The position numbers were made by a program, and so were the translations under genes. DNA of 64,000 nucleotides from positions 32,522,917 through 32,586,916 of the forward strand of contig NC_088872.1 in the NCBI RefSeq assembly GCF_032884065.1, written 5' to 3'. Below the pieces are notes generated by a model. It was not told the origin of the DNA and ran no database searches. It saw nothing but the letters and a program-made list of their open reading frames with translations. Shown here piece after piece: positions 11,885 through 22,269 of this stretch (positions within the stretch are counted from its first letter, which is position 1; each line of letters opens with the position of its first letter). This DNA comes from Artemia franciscana (Eukaryota; Arthropoda; Branchiopoda; Anostraca; Artemiidae).

Positions 11885-14800
11885 ATGACTGAAGAACCTA
11901 CAATGGCAACAGCCGAGGAAGCTGCTCAAAGAGTCTATGCCAAAAAACTTGCTGATAGAGAAAATAAGAAAAAAAAGCGTGCCGAGGAATCACAAGAACA
12001 GCAAGAAAACAGGCTTGCGGCTGATAGAGGAAGTAAGAACAGAAAGCGTGCCGAGGAACTACCAGAGCAAGGTGAAACCAGACTTGCTGCTAAAAGAGAA
12101 AGGGAAAAAGAAGGCTTGCCGAGGAATCACAAGAACAGCAAGAAAACAGGCTTGCGGCTGATAGAGAAAGTAAGAAAAGAAAGCGTGCCGAGGAATCACA
12201 GCAACAGCGTGAAATTAGGCTTGCGTCTCAAAGAGACATCACCAAAAGAAAGTGTGCCGAGGACTATGTCTAAAATTTGTCCCTATTGCAAGGCCTTGAA
12301 ATTTAATGGTGAAACAATGGGAATGTGTTGCGCCTCAGGAAAAGTTAAACTTCCTCTACTGGCTGCACCACCAGAGCCATTGAAGACTTTGCTTACTGGA
12401 ACTACGTCAGAATCTAAGCGTTTTTTATCACAGATCAGAAAATATAACTCATGTTTCCAAATGACGTCGTTTGGTGCCCAAATCGAAAATCCAGATTAAT
12501 TTATGCCTACTTTCAAAGTAAAAGGGCAAATTTATCATAAAGCAGGGTCCCTACTACCATTCTCAGGCGAGAATCATAGATTTTTGCAATTGTACTTCAT
12601 CAGTGATAGAAATTCTGAATTGAATGCACGTTGCGAAATTTCTCCCGACGTTGAAAGGACAATCGTTTCCCAATTGCAACATCTTTTCCACGAAAATAAT
12701 AATTTAGTGCGTCTATCATTTTTTGGGATGGAGCCGACGGCTATCACTTTAATATTAAATTGATAAATCCAGCCATTAACAAAGAAATGAATAAGAAATG
12801 CAATGCAATGCATTATTATTCCTATAGACTAATGATTCGGCAGGATGAAGACAATTATATTTTAAAAGGCCGTCAATTGTTTCACCAATACGTCGTTGAT
12901 ATGTATGTAAAAATTGAATCAGAACGTTTGCTATTTATCCGTCTGAATCAGACCAAGCTCCGCTCTGAACAATAAATTCATTTGCGAGATGTAGTTGTGA
13001 ATGACGGTAATACCACAAACGTTGGAAGATTAACGATTTTACCTTCGTCATATGCTGGCAGTCCCCGTCATATGCATGAATATGCTCAAGATGCTATTGC
13101 GTATGTTCGTCTCTATGGTCGTCCAGATTTATTTATTACATTTATATGTAATCAATCTTGGGACGAGATACAGCAGCTTTTACTTCAAGGACAATCGGTG
13201 GTTCATAGACATGACATTACGGCCCGTGTCTTCCGGCAAAAGTTGAAATCACTGATAAACTACATAGTAAAACTTGAAGTGTTTGGGTCAGTGCGATGCT
13301 GGATGTACTCAGTGGAATGGCAAAAATGAGGATTGCCACACGCACATATACTAATCTGGCTACATTATAAAATTACTTCTAACGAAATTGATGATGTGAT
13401 TTCCGCTGAAATACCTGATGAAAATGTCGATAAGGGTTATATGATATTGTTATAAAAAATATGATACACGGACCTTGCGGTGCACTGAACGAAAATTCAC
13501 CATGCATGGCCAAAGGTGCACAAAGCAATGTCCTCGACTTTTAGTACCCAACACAATTACCGGCAATGATGGTTACCCACAATATAGAAGAAGATCTACT
13601 GAAGATGGCGGTAAAACAGCAATAATAAAGAAGCGTAACGGTACCACCATCGAAGTAGATAACCAGTGGGTTGTTCCATATTCCCCATTATTATCAAAAA
13701 CATTTAATGCACATGTAAACGTTGAATTCTGTAACTCCGTAAAGGCAATCAAATACATATGTAAATACGTCAACAAAGGCAAAGACATGGCAGTTTTTGG
13801 CTTGCAGTCCGAAATCAAAGATATCGACGAAATCGTACAATATCAGGCTGGAAGATACATAAGCAGTAATGAAGCTGTTTGGCGAATTCTTTCATTTCTG
13901 ATACATGAACGTAGTCCAGCTGTTGTTCACTTAGCGGTACATTTACAGAATAGTCAACGTGTTTATTTTTCGGAATCCAACGTGCAACAAAGAGCCCTGA
14001 ATCCACCGGATATAAAGTTAACTGCTTTCCTTTCGCTATGCAAAAATGATTCTTTTGCAAAAAAACTGCTTTATACTGAAGTGCCTTCGTATTACACGTG
14101 GAATACTAAAAATAAAGTATTTGAACGTCGAAAACAGGGTAAGTCAGTCGACGGCCAACCTACCATCTTCAAAGATACCACGATAGGAAGACTCTACATC
14201 GTTCACCCCAATCAACATGAATGCTTCTTTCTACGCCTGCTTTTGGTGAATGTACCCGGTCCGACGTCCTTTGAGTATTTGAGAACTGTAAACAGTACTA
14301 TACATGACACTTACCGTAGTGCATGCCAAGGTCTGAATTTATTGGAGAATGACCAACACTGGGATAACTGCATCAATGACGCGTGCGAAACGTCAACTCC
14401 AAGTCAAATTCGTGCATTGTTTGGAATCATTCTAACAACTTGCTCCCCTTCAGCTCCTACAGAGTTGTGGGGAAAATATAAATCGAAAATATCCGAAGAT
14501 ATACTCCATCGAAAACGGTTAGAGACGTCAGATATGACTTTTGATTTTACATCAGAAATTTATAACTACACTTTAGTTATTATAGACGATTTGTGCGTAT
14601 GTATGGCAAACAAACCTCTTCAGGATTTGGGAATGCCTTCACCTAATCGTACCGCTGCTGTTTCGACATGTGTAGAATTGGATCCACGAAATCAACAATA
14701 TTGTTTTAACCAAGATTCGAGACTAGGCAGTCCTTTACAAATCAGTCGACACAGTTTTGGAACCAAATGAAGCGGTTAATTATCCATCTGAATTTTTAAA

Positions 14801-15254
14801 TTCCGTGGATCTTTCTGGGTTTCCACCACACGTGCTACAACTAAAAATAGGCGTACCAATAATACTGTTAAGAAATATCAACCCACCAAAGCTTTACAAT
14901 GGCACGCGACTCGCCGTAAAAATAAGCAATGGAAAACGTAATAGAGGCCACAATCTTGACAGGGCCTTTTGAGGGTGAGGCTGTTCTTACTCCTCGCATT
15001 CCATGATTCCAACGGATCTGCCTTTTCAATTTAAAAGATTGCAATTCCCAATTCGATTAGCATTTTCAATCACCATCAACAAAGCTCTAGGTCAATCATT
15101 AGAAAAATGTGGTATAGATCTTAATACTGATTGTTTTTCCCATGGACAATTGTACGTTGCATGTTTGAGGGTCGGTAAACCTGACAATCTATTTGTATGC
15201 AGTGACAATTGGACAGCGAAGAATGTTGTATATTCGCAAGTTTTACGCAGTTAA
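11885..15254 (+). pseudogene. Helitron RepHel pseudogene, unit A
   Basis: Fragments are colinear with a Helitron transposase. From MTEEP at 11885 there are imperfect 20-odd-residue coiled-coil repeats (RAEESQEQQENRLAA type) containing frame switches. A finger CPYCKALKF...GMCCASGK follows at about 12273-12350. The Helitron-like N domain (QIYHKAGSLLPF, RPDLFITFICN) covers 12503-13326. The HUH motif GLPHAH lies at 13330-13347. The Y2 motif KYICKYVNKG has Tyr codons at 13754 and 13766. The helicase C-terminus (ITINKALGQS...) runs to 15254. Breaks include in-frame stops at 12497, 12973 and 13327, frameshifts near 12760 and 13450, loss of the helicase core near 14683, and a stop near 15004. It cannot make an active transposase. 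It is a relic inside gene A intron 2. Confidence 0.88.
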
Positions 15255-15281
15255 TTTGTATTGTACCTATCTATCTATCTA

Positions 15282-15595
15282 TCTATATAAAAACGAGTTG
15301 TGTGTTTGCACGTTTGTTTGTTTTTAAAAAGAGCGTTTGCATATGACGTCATTATAAGTACATAAGGCTTTGTATATGCAAAGACAATGGGAAAGCCAAG
15401 AATGTTGTATATTCGCAAGTTTTAAGTAGTTCAAAACACATATATAAATCTATCTATATTCATAGGTGGTACACAGGGACACAACTACAATGGCGCGTAA
15501 CTAATATGGCGCGTAACGAATTACGCGTGGGGGGGCTTAGGGGGCGCGAAGCGCCCCCACCAACTAGGTGTTGGGGTGGCGCGAAACCACCTGTG
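15282..15595 (+). mobile_element. Short non-autonomous Helitron-like segment, copy 1
   Basis: After a (CTAT)n run this begins TCTATATAAAAACGAGTTGT and contains a second, diverged copy of the helicase tail (AAGAATGTTGTATATTCGCA). It ends in the Helitron 3' region (CAATGGCGCGTAACTAATAT, then GC-rich hairpins). Copies 2 and 3 lie at 17135 and 18170. The final CTAG hairpin is mutated here. Confidence 0.6.
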
Positions 15596-15642
15596 GATAT
15601 AGATAAATATATATATATGTTTTTAACTACGTAAAACTACGT

Positions 15643-17107
15643 ATCGCTGCTGTTTCGACATGTGTAGAATTGGATCGTGAACAAAGTTACAGTACGAGTG
15701 ATCTATTGTCGTATGTACAAAATAACATTTCCAAGCTAACGTCGGAACAAAAAGACATTTATGATTCGATAATCCATTGTGTCGATAACAACGTTGGAGA
15801 AATTTTCTTTTTGGATGCGCCAGGAGGTACTGGTAAAACATTTGTGATAAAACTGATTCTGGCATCAATTCGATCAAAAAATGATATAGCGTTGGCAATT
15901 GCGTCGTCCGGAATAGCCGCAACATTGCTGCCTCGTGGAAGAACTGCTCATTCCGCTTTGAAATTGCCTCTGAATTTGCATTCTACAGAAACTCCCACGT
16001 GCAATATTTCCAAATCATCTGGGATGGGTAAAGTATTGCAGCAATGCAAACTTATTATTTGGGATGAGTGCACAATGGCACACAAAAAATCGCTCGAGGC
16101 TCTGGATCAATGCTTGAAAGATTTGAGAGGGAAGTCGAAACCCTTTGGCAGCACATTAATATTGCTTGCGGGAGATTTCAGGCAAACATTACCTATAATA
16201 CCTAGATCAACTCCTGCAGACGAAATGAATGCTTGCCTGAAAAATTCTAATTTATGGGCACACGTAAAAATATTAAAATTAACTACAAATATGCGTGTCC
16301 GATTGCAAAACGATGACTCTGGTCAAACATTTTAGGATCAATTGCTGACAATTGGAAACGGAAAGCTCCCAGTAGACTCAATTTCAGGACGTATACAACT
16401 ACCTGCTGATTTCTGTAATTTAGTGACGTCCAAAAATGAATTGATTGAAAAAGTATTTCCGAATATTCTAAAAAATTATAAAAATAATAAATGGCTAAGT
16501 GAAAGAGCGATTCTCGCACCCAAAAATATAGACGTCCACGAAATCAACAATATTGTTTTGACCAAGATTCGAGACCAGGCAGTCCTTTACAAGTCAGTCG
16601 ACACAGTTTTGGAACCAAATGAAGCGGTTAATTATCCATCTGAATTTCTAAATTCCATAGATCTTTCAGGGTTTCCACCACACGTGCTACAACTAAAAAT
16701 AGGCGTACCAATAATACCTTTAAGAAATATAAACCCACCAAAGCTTTGCAATGGCACTCGACTTGCCGTAAAAAAAAACAATGGAAAACCTAATAGAGGC
16801 CACAATCTTGACAGGGTCTTTTGAGGGTGAGGCTGTTCTTATTCCTCGCATTCCCATGATTCCAACGGATCTGCCTTTTCAATTTAAAAGATTGCAATTC
16901 CCAATTCGATTAGCATTTGCAATCACCATTAACAAAGCTCAAGGTCAATCATTAGAAAAATGTGGTATAGATCTTAGTACTGATTGTTTTTCCCATGGAC
17001 AATTGTACGTTGCATGTTCGAGGGTGGGTAAACCTGACAATCTATTTATATGCAGCGACAATTGGACAGCGAAGAATGTTGTATATTCGCAAGTTTTACG
17101 CAGTTAA
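15643..17107 (+). pseudogene. Helitron PIF1-like helicase pseudogene, unit B
   Basis: This is the best-preserved helicase copy. It starts without a Rep part (AAVSTCVELDREQSY...), exactly the segment deleted from unit A. Walker A GGTGKT lies at 15823-15840, Walker B IIWDEC at about 16054-16071, and the PIF1-type GDFRQTLP motif at 16171-16194. A C-terminal helicase block (ITINKAQGQSLEKCGIDL, YVACSRVGKPDNL) runs to the stop at 17107. Breaks are one in-frame TAG (16333-16335) and a frame change at an A9 run (16770-16780). The helicase would unwind DNA for rolling-circle transposition, but this copy is truncated and broken. Helitron helicases descend from PIF1-like helicases, so a host PIF1 gene is excluded by the surrounding Helitron ends and missing N-terminus. 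Confidence 0.88.
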
Positions 17108-17116
17108 TTTGTATTG

Positions 17117-17138
17117 TATCTATCTATCTATCTATCTA
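17117..17138. repeat. (TATC)n microsatellite after helicase stop
   Basis: A short TATC array sits at the same place after all three helicase stop codons (15267-15287, 17117-17138, 18152-18173). It directly precedes a TCTATATAAAAACGAG Helitron-like 5' end. Confidence 0.9.
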
Positions 17139-17286
17139 TATAAAAACGAGTTGTGTGTATGCATGTTTGTTTGTTTGTAAAAAGAGCGTTTGCATATGAT
17201 GTCATTATTAGTAAATACGGCTTTGTATATGCAGAGACAATGGGAAAGCCAAGAATGTTGTATATTCGCAATTTTTACGTATTTTA
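17135..17286 (+). mobile_element. Short non-autonomous Helitron-like segment, copy 2 (3'-truncated)
   Basis: It begins TCTATATAAAAACGAG and contains GTTTGCATATGATGTCATTA and the diverged helicase-tail copy. It stops near 17286, where unit C helicase sequence (ACTCCTGCAGACGAAATGAA) abruptly begins. No 3' hairpin is present. Confidence 0.55.
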
Positions 17287-18142
17287 ACTCCTGCAGACGA
17301 AATGAATGCTTGCCTAAAAAATTCTAATTTATGGGCACACGTAAAAATATTAAAATTAACTACAAATATGCGTGTCCGATTGCAAAACGATGACTGTGGT
17401 CAAACAGTAGACTCAATTTCAGGACGTATACAACTACCTGCTGATTTCTGTAATTTAGTGACGTCCAAAAATGAATTGATTGAAAAAGTATTTCCGAATA
17501 TTCTAAAAAATTATAAAAATAATAAATGGCTAAGTGAAAGAGCGATTCTCGCACCCAAAAATATAGACGTCCACGAAATCAACAATATTGTTTTGACCAA
17601 GATTCAAGACCAGGCAGTCCTTTACAAGTCAGTCGACACAGTTTTGGAACCAAATGAAGTGGTTAATTATCCATCTGAATTTTTAAATTCCATAGATCCT
17701 TCAGGGTTTCCACCACACGTGGTACAACTAAAAATAGGCGTACCAATAATACTTTTAAGAAATATCAACCCACCAAAGCTTTGCAATGGCACGCGACTTG
17801 CCGTAAAAAAAAACAATGGAAAACCTAATAGAGGCCACAATCTTGACAGGGCCTTATGAGGGTGAGGCTGTTCTTATTCCTCGCATTCCCATGATTCCAA
17901 CGGATCTGCTTTTTCAATTTAAAAGATTGCAATTCCCAATTCGATTAGTATTTGCAATCACCATTAACAAAGCTCAAGGTCAATCATTAGAAAAATGTGG
18001 TATAGATCTTAATACTGATTGTTTTTCCCATGGACAATTGTACGTTGCATGTTCGAGGGTCGGTAAACCTGACAATGTATTTATATGCAGCGACAATTGG
18101 ACAGCGAAGAATGTTGTATATTCGCAAGTTTTACGCAGTTAA
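17287..18142 (+). pseudogene. Helitron helicase C-terminal pseudogene, unit C
   Basis: This is a near-identical duplicate of 16211-17107. It starts mid-gene at TPADEMNACLKNSNLWAHVK and ends at the same stop. It lacks the FTAGDQLLTIGNGKLP stretch of unit B, so the TAG is removed, but keeps the same A9 frame change (about 17805-17815). It has no Walker A and cannot be an active helicase. The partial head-to-tail copy implies a local tandem duplication or a truncated Helitron insertion. Confidence 0.88.
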
Positions 18143-18169
18143 TTTGTATTGTATCTATCTATCTATCTA

Positions 18170-18903
<734 letters not shown>

Positions 18904-18951
18904 TCTATATATATAAAAATAAGTTGTCTGTGTGTGTGTGGGTCTCTCGGG

Positions 18952-19069
18952 TGACGTCATGTTTGTGTGTTGTCTGTCTGTGTGTCTGTCTGTCAGGTGA
19001 CGTCATGTTTCTGTGTCGACTGACGTCATGAAGTTAGTTGTCGTCATTTTTGCTATGATGGTGACGTCA
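18952..19069 (+). promoter_or_regulatory. Cluster of four CRE-like TGACGTCA octamers
   Basis: Perfect palindromic TGACGTCA occurs at 18952, 18998, 19021 and 19062, upstream of the ORF at 19128. The homologous region of unit E has it at 20030 and 20094, and unit A keeps one at 11829. TGACGTCA is the core CREB/ATF binding site, so this may act as the Helitron promoter. That role is inferred from position only. Confidence 0.5.
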
Positions 19070-19127
19070 TTAAAGATATTTAAGACATATATGTTCACGT
19101 AGAAATCTATTAATGTTTAAGTTTAAA

Positions 19128-19463
19128 ATGACTGATGAACTTACAATGGCAAAAGCCGATGAAGATGCTCAAAGAGTCTATGCCAAAAAACTTGCTGCTG
19201 ATAGAGAAAGTCAGAAAAGAAAGCGTGCCGAGGAATCAAAAGAACAGCAAGGAAACACGCTTGAGGCTAAAGAACGCAAAACCGCGCAGTTAGATGAAGA
19301 TCCACCTGGACAGCGAGAGTCAAAACATATCAAAACTGAAAATGATAGCGATGATGATTGGGTTTGGGATTTTGACTTGGATAAGGTCATCAATGCCTAC
19401 CAGATTTTAGTTAAAAAAACAAAGGTTCGGCGATATGTATTTCATAGTGAAGCTGAAAAATAA
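19128..19463 (+). CDS. Helitron-borne short ORF, coiled-coil then acidic C-terminus (copy D)
   Basis: I chose the ATG at 19128 (MTDELTMAK) because the aligned copies share M-T-[ED]-E. The ORF has 111 residues. A basic/Glu-rich helix with one RAEESKEQQGNTLEA-type repeat is followed by an acidic patch (ENDSDDDWVWDFDLDK, roughly residues 68-83) and a Lys-rich end. The same ORF occurs at 20150-20500 with two repeats. In unit A the N-terminal repeats lead into the Rep domain, so this is probably an exon-like or truncated N-terminus of the transposase. Function unknown. Intact frames in two copies suggest recent spread or constraint. Confidence 0.55.
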   Translation: MTDELTMAKADEDAQRVYAKKLAADRESQKRKRAEESKEQQGNTLEAKERKTAQLDEDPPGQRESKHIKTENDSDDDWVWDFDLDKVINAYQILVKKTKVRRYVFHSEAEK

Positions 19464-19539
19464 AGAAGAAAAAGAAAACTGAAAAAAGAAAAAATGTAAA
19501 AAACTAAAAAATACTAAAAAGAAAAAACACTCAAAGAGA

Positions 19540-19685
19540 AATTACAGACCGGGACACAAATGACGACCGGGACCGAGGGAATATAAATAACGACCGGGAC
19601 ACTCAAAGAGAAATTACAGACTGGGATACCGGGACACAAATGACGACCGGAACACAGGGAATATAAATGACGACCAGGACACAGG
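19540..19685. repeat. 'GACCGGGACAC' minisatellite, block 1
   Basis: Interspersed units GACCGGGACACAGGGAATAT and AAATGACGACCGGGACAC alternate with TCAAAGAGAAATTACAGACT. The same units form blocks at 20630-21012, 21355-21490 and 21795-21935. Confidence 0.85.
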
Positions 19686-19759
19686 TATTTAAGAATATCG
19701 TTCAAAGACAAATTTTTAATTGTAAGAAGACCGTTGAAAGAGAAGTTTCTAATTGTAAA

Positions 19760-19804
19760 ATGACTGAAGAACCTACAATGGCAACACCCGAGGAAGCTGC
19801 TTAA
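19760..19804 (+). pseudogene. Third fragment of the Helitron N-terminal ORF
   Basis: It encodes MTEEPTMATPEEAA and then a TAA stop, directly matching the start of the ORFs at 11885 and 20150. The upstream sequence (TATTTAAGAATATCGTTCA) matches their leaders. The copy is truncated after 14 codons. Confidence 0.7.
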
Positions 19805-19819
19805 AACGAATGTATTCAA

Positions 19820-19899
19820 GCCGAAGTAGCTGAGTTGGTAAAGCGTTATGTTTCAGGTTCTAGGTCCGAGAGGCTCCAGGTTTGAACCTTGGCTTTAGC
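19820..19899 (+). tRNA. tRNA-like sequence (probable tRNA pseudogene or SINE head, Leu-like)
   Basis: The 7-bp acceptor GCCGAAG/CTTTAGC has one C-A mismatch. The A-box TAGCTGAGTTGGT, a 3-bp D stem (GCT/AGC), an intact T arm (CCAGG-TTTGAAC-CTTGG) and a discriminator A are present. The 30-nt middle allows a long variable arm and contains CAG in a loop context reminiscent of tRNA-Leu(CAG). No proper anticodon stem forms, so it is unlikely to be a functional tRNA. An A-rich tail follows (AAAAGAAGAAAAAAACT). Confidence 0.4.
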
Positions 19900-20149
19900 A
19901 TTAATACAAAAGAAGAAAAAAACTAAAAAAGGTAAAAACTACAAAAAAACTAAAAAGAAAATATATATATATATATTAATATATATATATCTATCTATAT
20001 ATATAAAAATAAGTTGTCTGTCTGTCAGGTGACGTCATGTTTCTGTGTCGACTGACGTCGTGAAGTTAGTTGTCGTCATTTTTGCTATGACGGTGACGTC
20101 ATTAACGGTATTTAAGACATTTGTTCACGGAAAAATGTTTAATTGTGAA

Positions 20150-20500
20150 ATGACTGAAGAACCTACAATGGCAACAGCCGAGGAAGCTGCTCAAAGAGTT
20201 TATGCCAAAAAACTTGCTGCTGATAGAGAAAGTAAGAAAAGAAAGCATTCCGAGGAATCACAAGAACAGCAAGAAAACAGGCTTGCAGCTGATAGAGAAA
20301 GTAAGAAAAGAAAGCGTGCCGGGGAATCACAAGAACAGCAAGAAAACAGGCTTGCGGCTAAAGAACGCAAAACCGCGCAGTTAGATGAAAATCCACCTGG
20401 ACAGCGAGAGTCAAAACGTATCAAAACTGAAAATGATAGCGATGATGATTGGGTTTGGGATTTTGACTTGGATAAGGTCATCAATGCCTACCAGATTTAA
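20150..20500 (+). CDS. Helitron-borne short ORF, coiled-coil then acidic C-terminus (copy E)
   Basis: The frame is open from upstream (20045), but MTEEPTMATAEEAAQRVYAK at 20150 is the start shared among copies. The ORF has 116 residues: two tandem repeats of about 23 residues (DRESKKRKRAEESQEQQENR type), then KERKTAQLDENPPGQRESKR and the acidic DSDDDWVWDFDLDK segment. Copy D has one repeat and unit A several, so repeat number varies between copies. It lies behind the TGACGTCA-bearing leader. It has no known domain. It is part of the mobile element, not a host gene. Confidence 0.55.
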   Translation: MTEEPTMATAEEAAQRVYAKKLAADRESKKRKHSEESQEQQENRLAADRESKKRKRAGESQEQQENRLAAKERKTAQLDENPPGQRESKRIKTENDSDDDWVWDFDLDKVINAYQI

Positions 20501-20629
20501 GTTAAAAAAAACAAAGGTTCGTCGATATGTACTTCATAGTGACGCTGAAAAATAAAGAAGAAAAAGAAAACTGAAAAAAGAAAAAAGGTAAAAAACTAAA
20601 AAGAAAAACCACTCAAAGAGAAATTACAG

Positions 20630-21012
20630 ACCGGGACACAAATGACGACCGAGACAGAGGGAATATAAGTGACGACCGGGAACCTCAAAGAGAAATTACA
20701 GACTGGGACACCCGGACACAAATCACGACCGGGACACAGGGAATATAAATGACGACCGGGACACAGGGACACAACTACAACGGGGACGCCGGGGGCACAG
20801 GCGGGATTTATAAATGACGACCGGGACACAGGGATTGTTCGAATAGAAATTACAGACCGGGACACCGGGACACAAATGACGACCGGGACACCGGGACACA
20901 GGGAATATAAATGACGACCGGGACACTCAAAGAGAAATTACAAACTGGGACACCGGGACACAAATGACGACCGGGACACAGGGAATATAAATGACGACCG
21001 GGACACAGGGAC
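20630..21012. repeat. 'GACCGGGACAC' minisatellite, block 2 (longest)
   Basis: About 380 bp of GACCGGGACACAGGGAATAT / AAATGACGACCGGGACAC units with TCAAAGAGAAATTACAGACT insertions. It ends abruptly at the helicase-tail relic at 21014. Confidence 0.88.
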
Positions 21013-21013
21013 A

Positions 21014-21173
21014 CATCATTAGAATAATGAGGTATAGATCTGAATACGGATTGTTTTTCCCATGGACAATTATATGTTGCATGTTCAAGAGTCAGTAAAC
21101 CTGACAATCTATTTATATGCACAGACAATGGGACAGCGAAGAATGTTGTATATTCGCATGTTTTACGTAGTTA
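21014..21173 (+). pseudogene. Helicase C-terminal tail relic, unit E
   Basis: The sequence corresponds to SLEKCGIDLNTDCFSHGQLY through to the end of the helicase, with several substitutions (for example ATTAGAATAATGAGG). It is colinear with 17950-18142. It is too short and broken to act. Confidence 0.8.
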
Positions 21174-21249
21174 AAAACATATATTTATATCTATCTCTAT
21201 TCACAGGTGGGACACAGGGACACAACTACAATGGCGCGTAACTAATATG

Positions 21250-21351
21250 GCGCGTAACGACTTACGCGCGCGGGGGGGGGGGGCTTGGGGGGCGCGAAGC
21301 GCCCCACCAACTAGGTGTTGGGGTGGCGCGAAGCACCACCCCAACAGCTAG
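21250..21351 (+). promoter_or_regulatory. Helitron 3' terminus with three hairpins, unit E
   Basis: GCGCGTAA-CGAC-TTACGCGC (21250-21269) comes first. GGGGCGC-GAA-GCGCCCC (21289-21305, perfect 7-bp stem) follows, then ACCAACTAG. The last is TGTTGGGGTGGCGC-GAA-GCACCACCCCAACA (21316-21346, one mismatch), then GCTAG ending at 21351. The architecture is the same as at 18397-18494. Confidence 0.8.
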
Positions 21352-21354
21352 TAG

Positions 21355-21490
21355 GGAATATAAATGACGACCGGGACACTCAAAGAGAAAGCGACCGGGA
21401 CACAAGGAATGTTCGATTAGCAATCACCATCAACAAAGCACCGGGACACAAATGACGACCGGGACACAGGGAGTATAAATGACGACCAGG
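21355..21490. repeat. 'GACCGGGACAC' minisatellite, block 3
   Basis: The same units resume directly after the CTAG terminus of unit E. They are interrupted by a scrap of helicase sequence (TTAGCAATCACCATCAACAA, about 21417-21436). Confidence 0.8.
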
Positions 21491-21772
21491 ACATAAGTAA
21501 AAAAACACTAAAAAAGCTAAAAAAAAAAAGGTAAAAACTACAAAAAAACTAAAAAGAAAAAAAACTAAAAACTAATAAAAAAACTAAAAAAGCTAAAAAA
21601 CTAAAAAACTAAAAAAGAAAAAAAAAAAAAAGGAAAAAAAAATGAAAAATAAAGGAGAAATACAAAACTAAAAAAAATATAAATAAAAAAAACTAAAAAG
21701 AAAAAAAGAAAAAAAAACAAAAAAACTAAAAAGAAAAAAGGGGAAAAATACAAAATTTATTTCATCATATAC
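21491..21772. repeat. A-rich (CTAAAAA)n-type tract
   Basis: About 280 bp of AAAAACTAAAAA/AAAAGCTAAA repeats. Smaller pieces occur after the ORFs at 19496 and 20585, so it belongs to the same Helitron family. Confidence 0.8.
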
Positions 21773-21794
21773 CATTTCAAAAACGAATGTATAT

Positions 21795-21935
21795 ACAGAC
21801 CGGGACACCGGGATACAAATGACGACCGGGACACAGGGAATATAAATGACGACCGGGACACAGGGACACAACTAAAACGGGGACGCCGGGGGGCACAGGG
21901 GGATACATAAATGACGACGGCAACAAAGGGAATGT
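21795..21935. repeat. 'GACCGGGACAC' minisatellite, block 4
   Basis: Diverged copies of the same units, ending at TTCGATTAGCAATTACCATC of the next helicase relic. Confidence 0.8.
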
Positions 21936-21937
21936 TC

Positions 21938-22131
21938 GATTAGCAATTACCATCAACAAAGCTCAAGGGCAATCATTAGAATCATGAGGTATAGATCTGA
22001 ATACGGATTGTTTTCCCATGGACCATTATATGTTGGATGTTCAAGAGTCGGTAAACCTGACAATCTGTTTATATGCACAGACAATGGGACAGCAAAGAAT
22101 GTTGTATATTCGCAAGTTTTACTTAGTTAAA
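21938..22131 (+). pseudogene. Helicase C-terminal tail relic, unit F
   Basis: The sequence corresponds to the AITINKAQGQSLE...VGKPDNLF...NVVYSQVL end of the helicase, with a stop (TCATGAGG) and other changes. The end (CTTAGTTAA) runs straight into a (TA)n array, with no 3' hairpin left. Confidence 0.8.
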
Positions 22132-22133
<2 letters not shown>

Positions 22134-22228
<95 letters not shown>

Positions 22229-22269
22229 TAGCTGTTGTATATACTATATATATATATATATATATATAT
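22134..22269. repeat. (TA)n arrays flanking a minus-strand Helitron end scrap
   Basis: TA arrays at 22134-22227 and about 22245-22269 surround CTAGCTGTTG (22228-22237). This is the reverse complement of the CAACAGCTAG Helitron terminus, so a reverse-oriented Helitron end may have sat in the array. Confidence 0.7.

Larger units (their letters stand above)
11723..15595 (+). mobile_element. Helitron unit A (decayed, Rep plus deleted helicase)
   Basis: It starts with TC after an A (A|TCCATATATATATAAATAAG), matching the TC start seen at 18901 and 19994. It carries, in order, a Glu/Lys/Arg-rich N-terminal repeat region, a Cys-rich finger, a Rep domain and the helicase C-terminus. It ends near 15595 in a GC-rich hairpin region (15500-15595) like the 3' termini at 18494 and 21351, but with the final CTAG hairpin degraded. 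Helitrons are rolling-circle DNA transposons that insert between A and T without target duplication. The helicase core has been deleted: sequence jumps from ...GTAGAATTGGATC to CACGAAATCAAC at about 14683. Confidence 0.8.
19994..21351 (+). mobile_element. Helitron unit E (both ends recognisable)
   Basis: It starts TCTATATATATAAAAATAAG (19994) and ends in hairpin plus CTAG (21348-21351) followed by T. Inside are TGACGTCA sites, the short ORF (20150-20500), the minisatellite (20630-21012), a 160-bp helicase-tail relic (21014-21173) and the three-hairpin 3' end. Rep and helicase cores are missing, so it is non-autonomous. Confidence 0.75.

Noticed and set aside
15643..17107. Host PIF1 helicase gene
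   Set aside because: Walker motifs are present, but there are three partial copies next to Rep domains and Helitron termini, with shared frame breaks. This is transposon helicase.
20630..21012. Possible CRISPR-like array of short repeats
   Set aside because: The units vary in length, have no constant repeat with unique spacers, and lie within a Helitron in an intron-bearing animal genome. This is a minisatellite.
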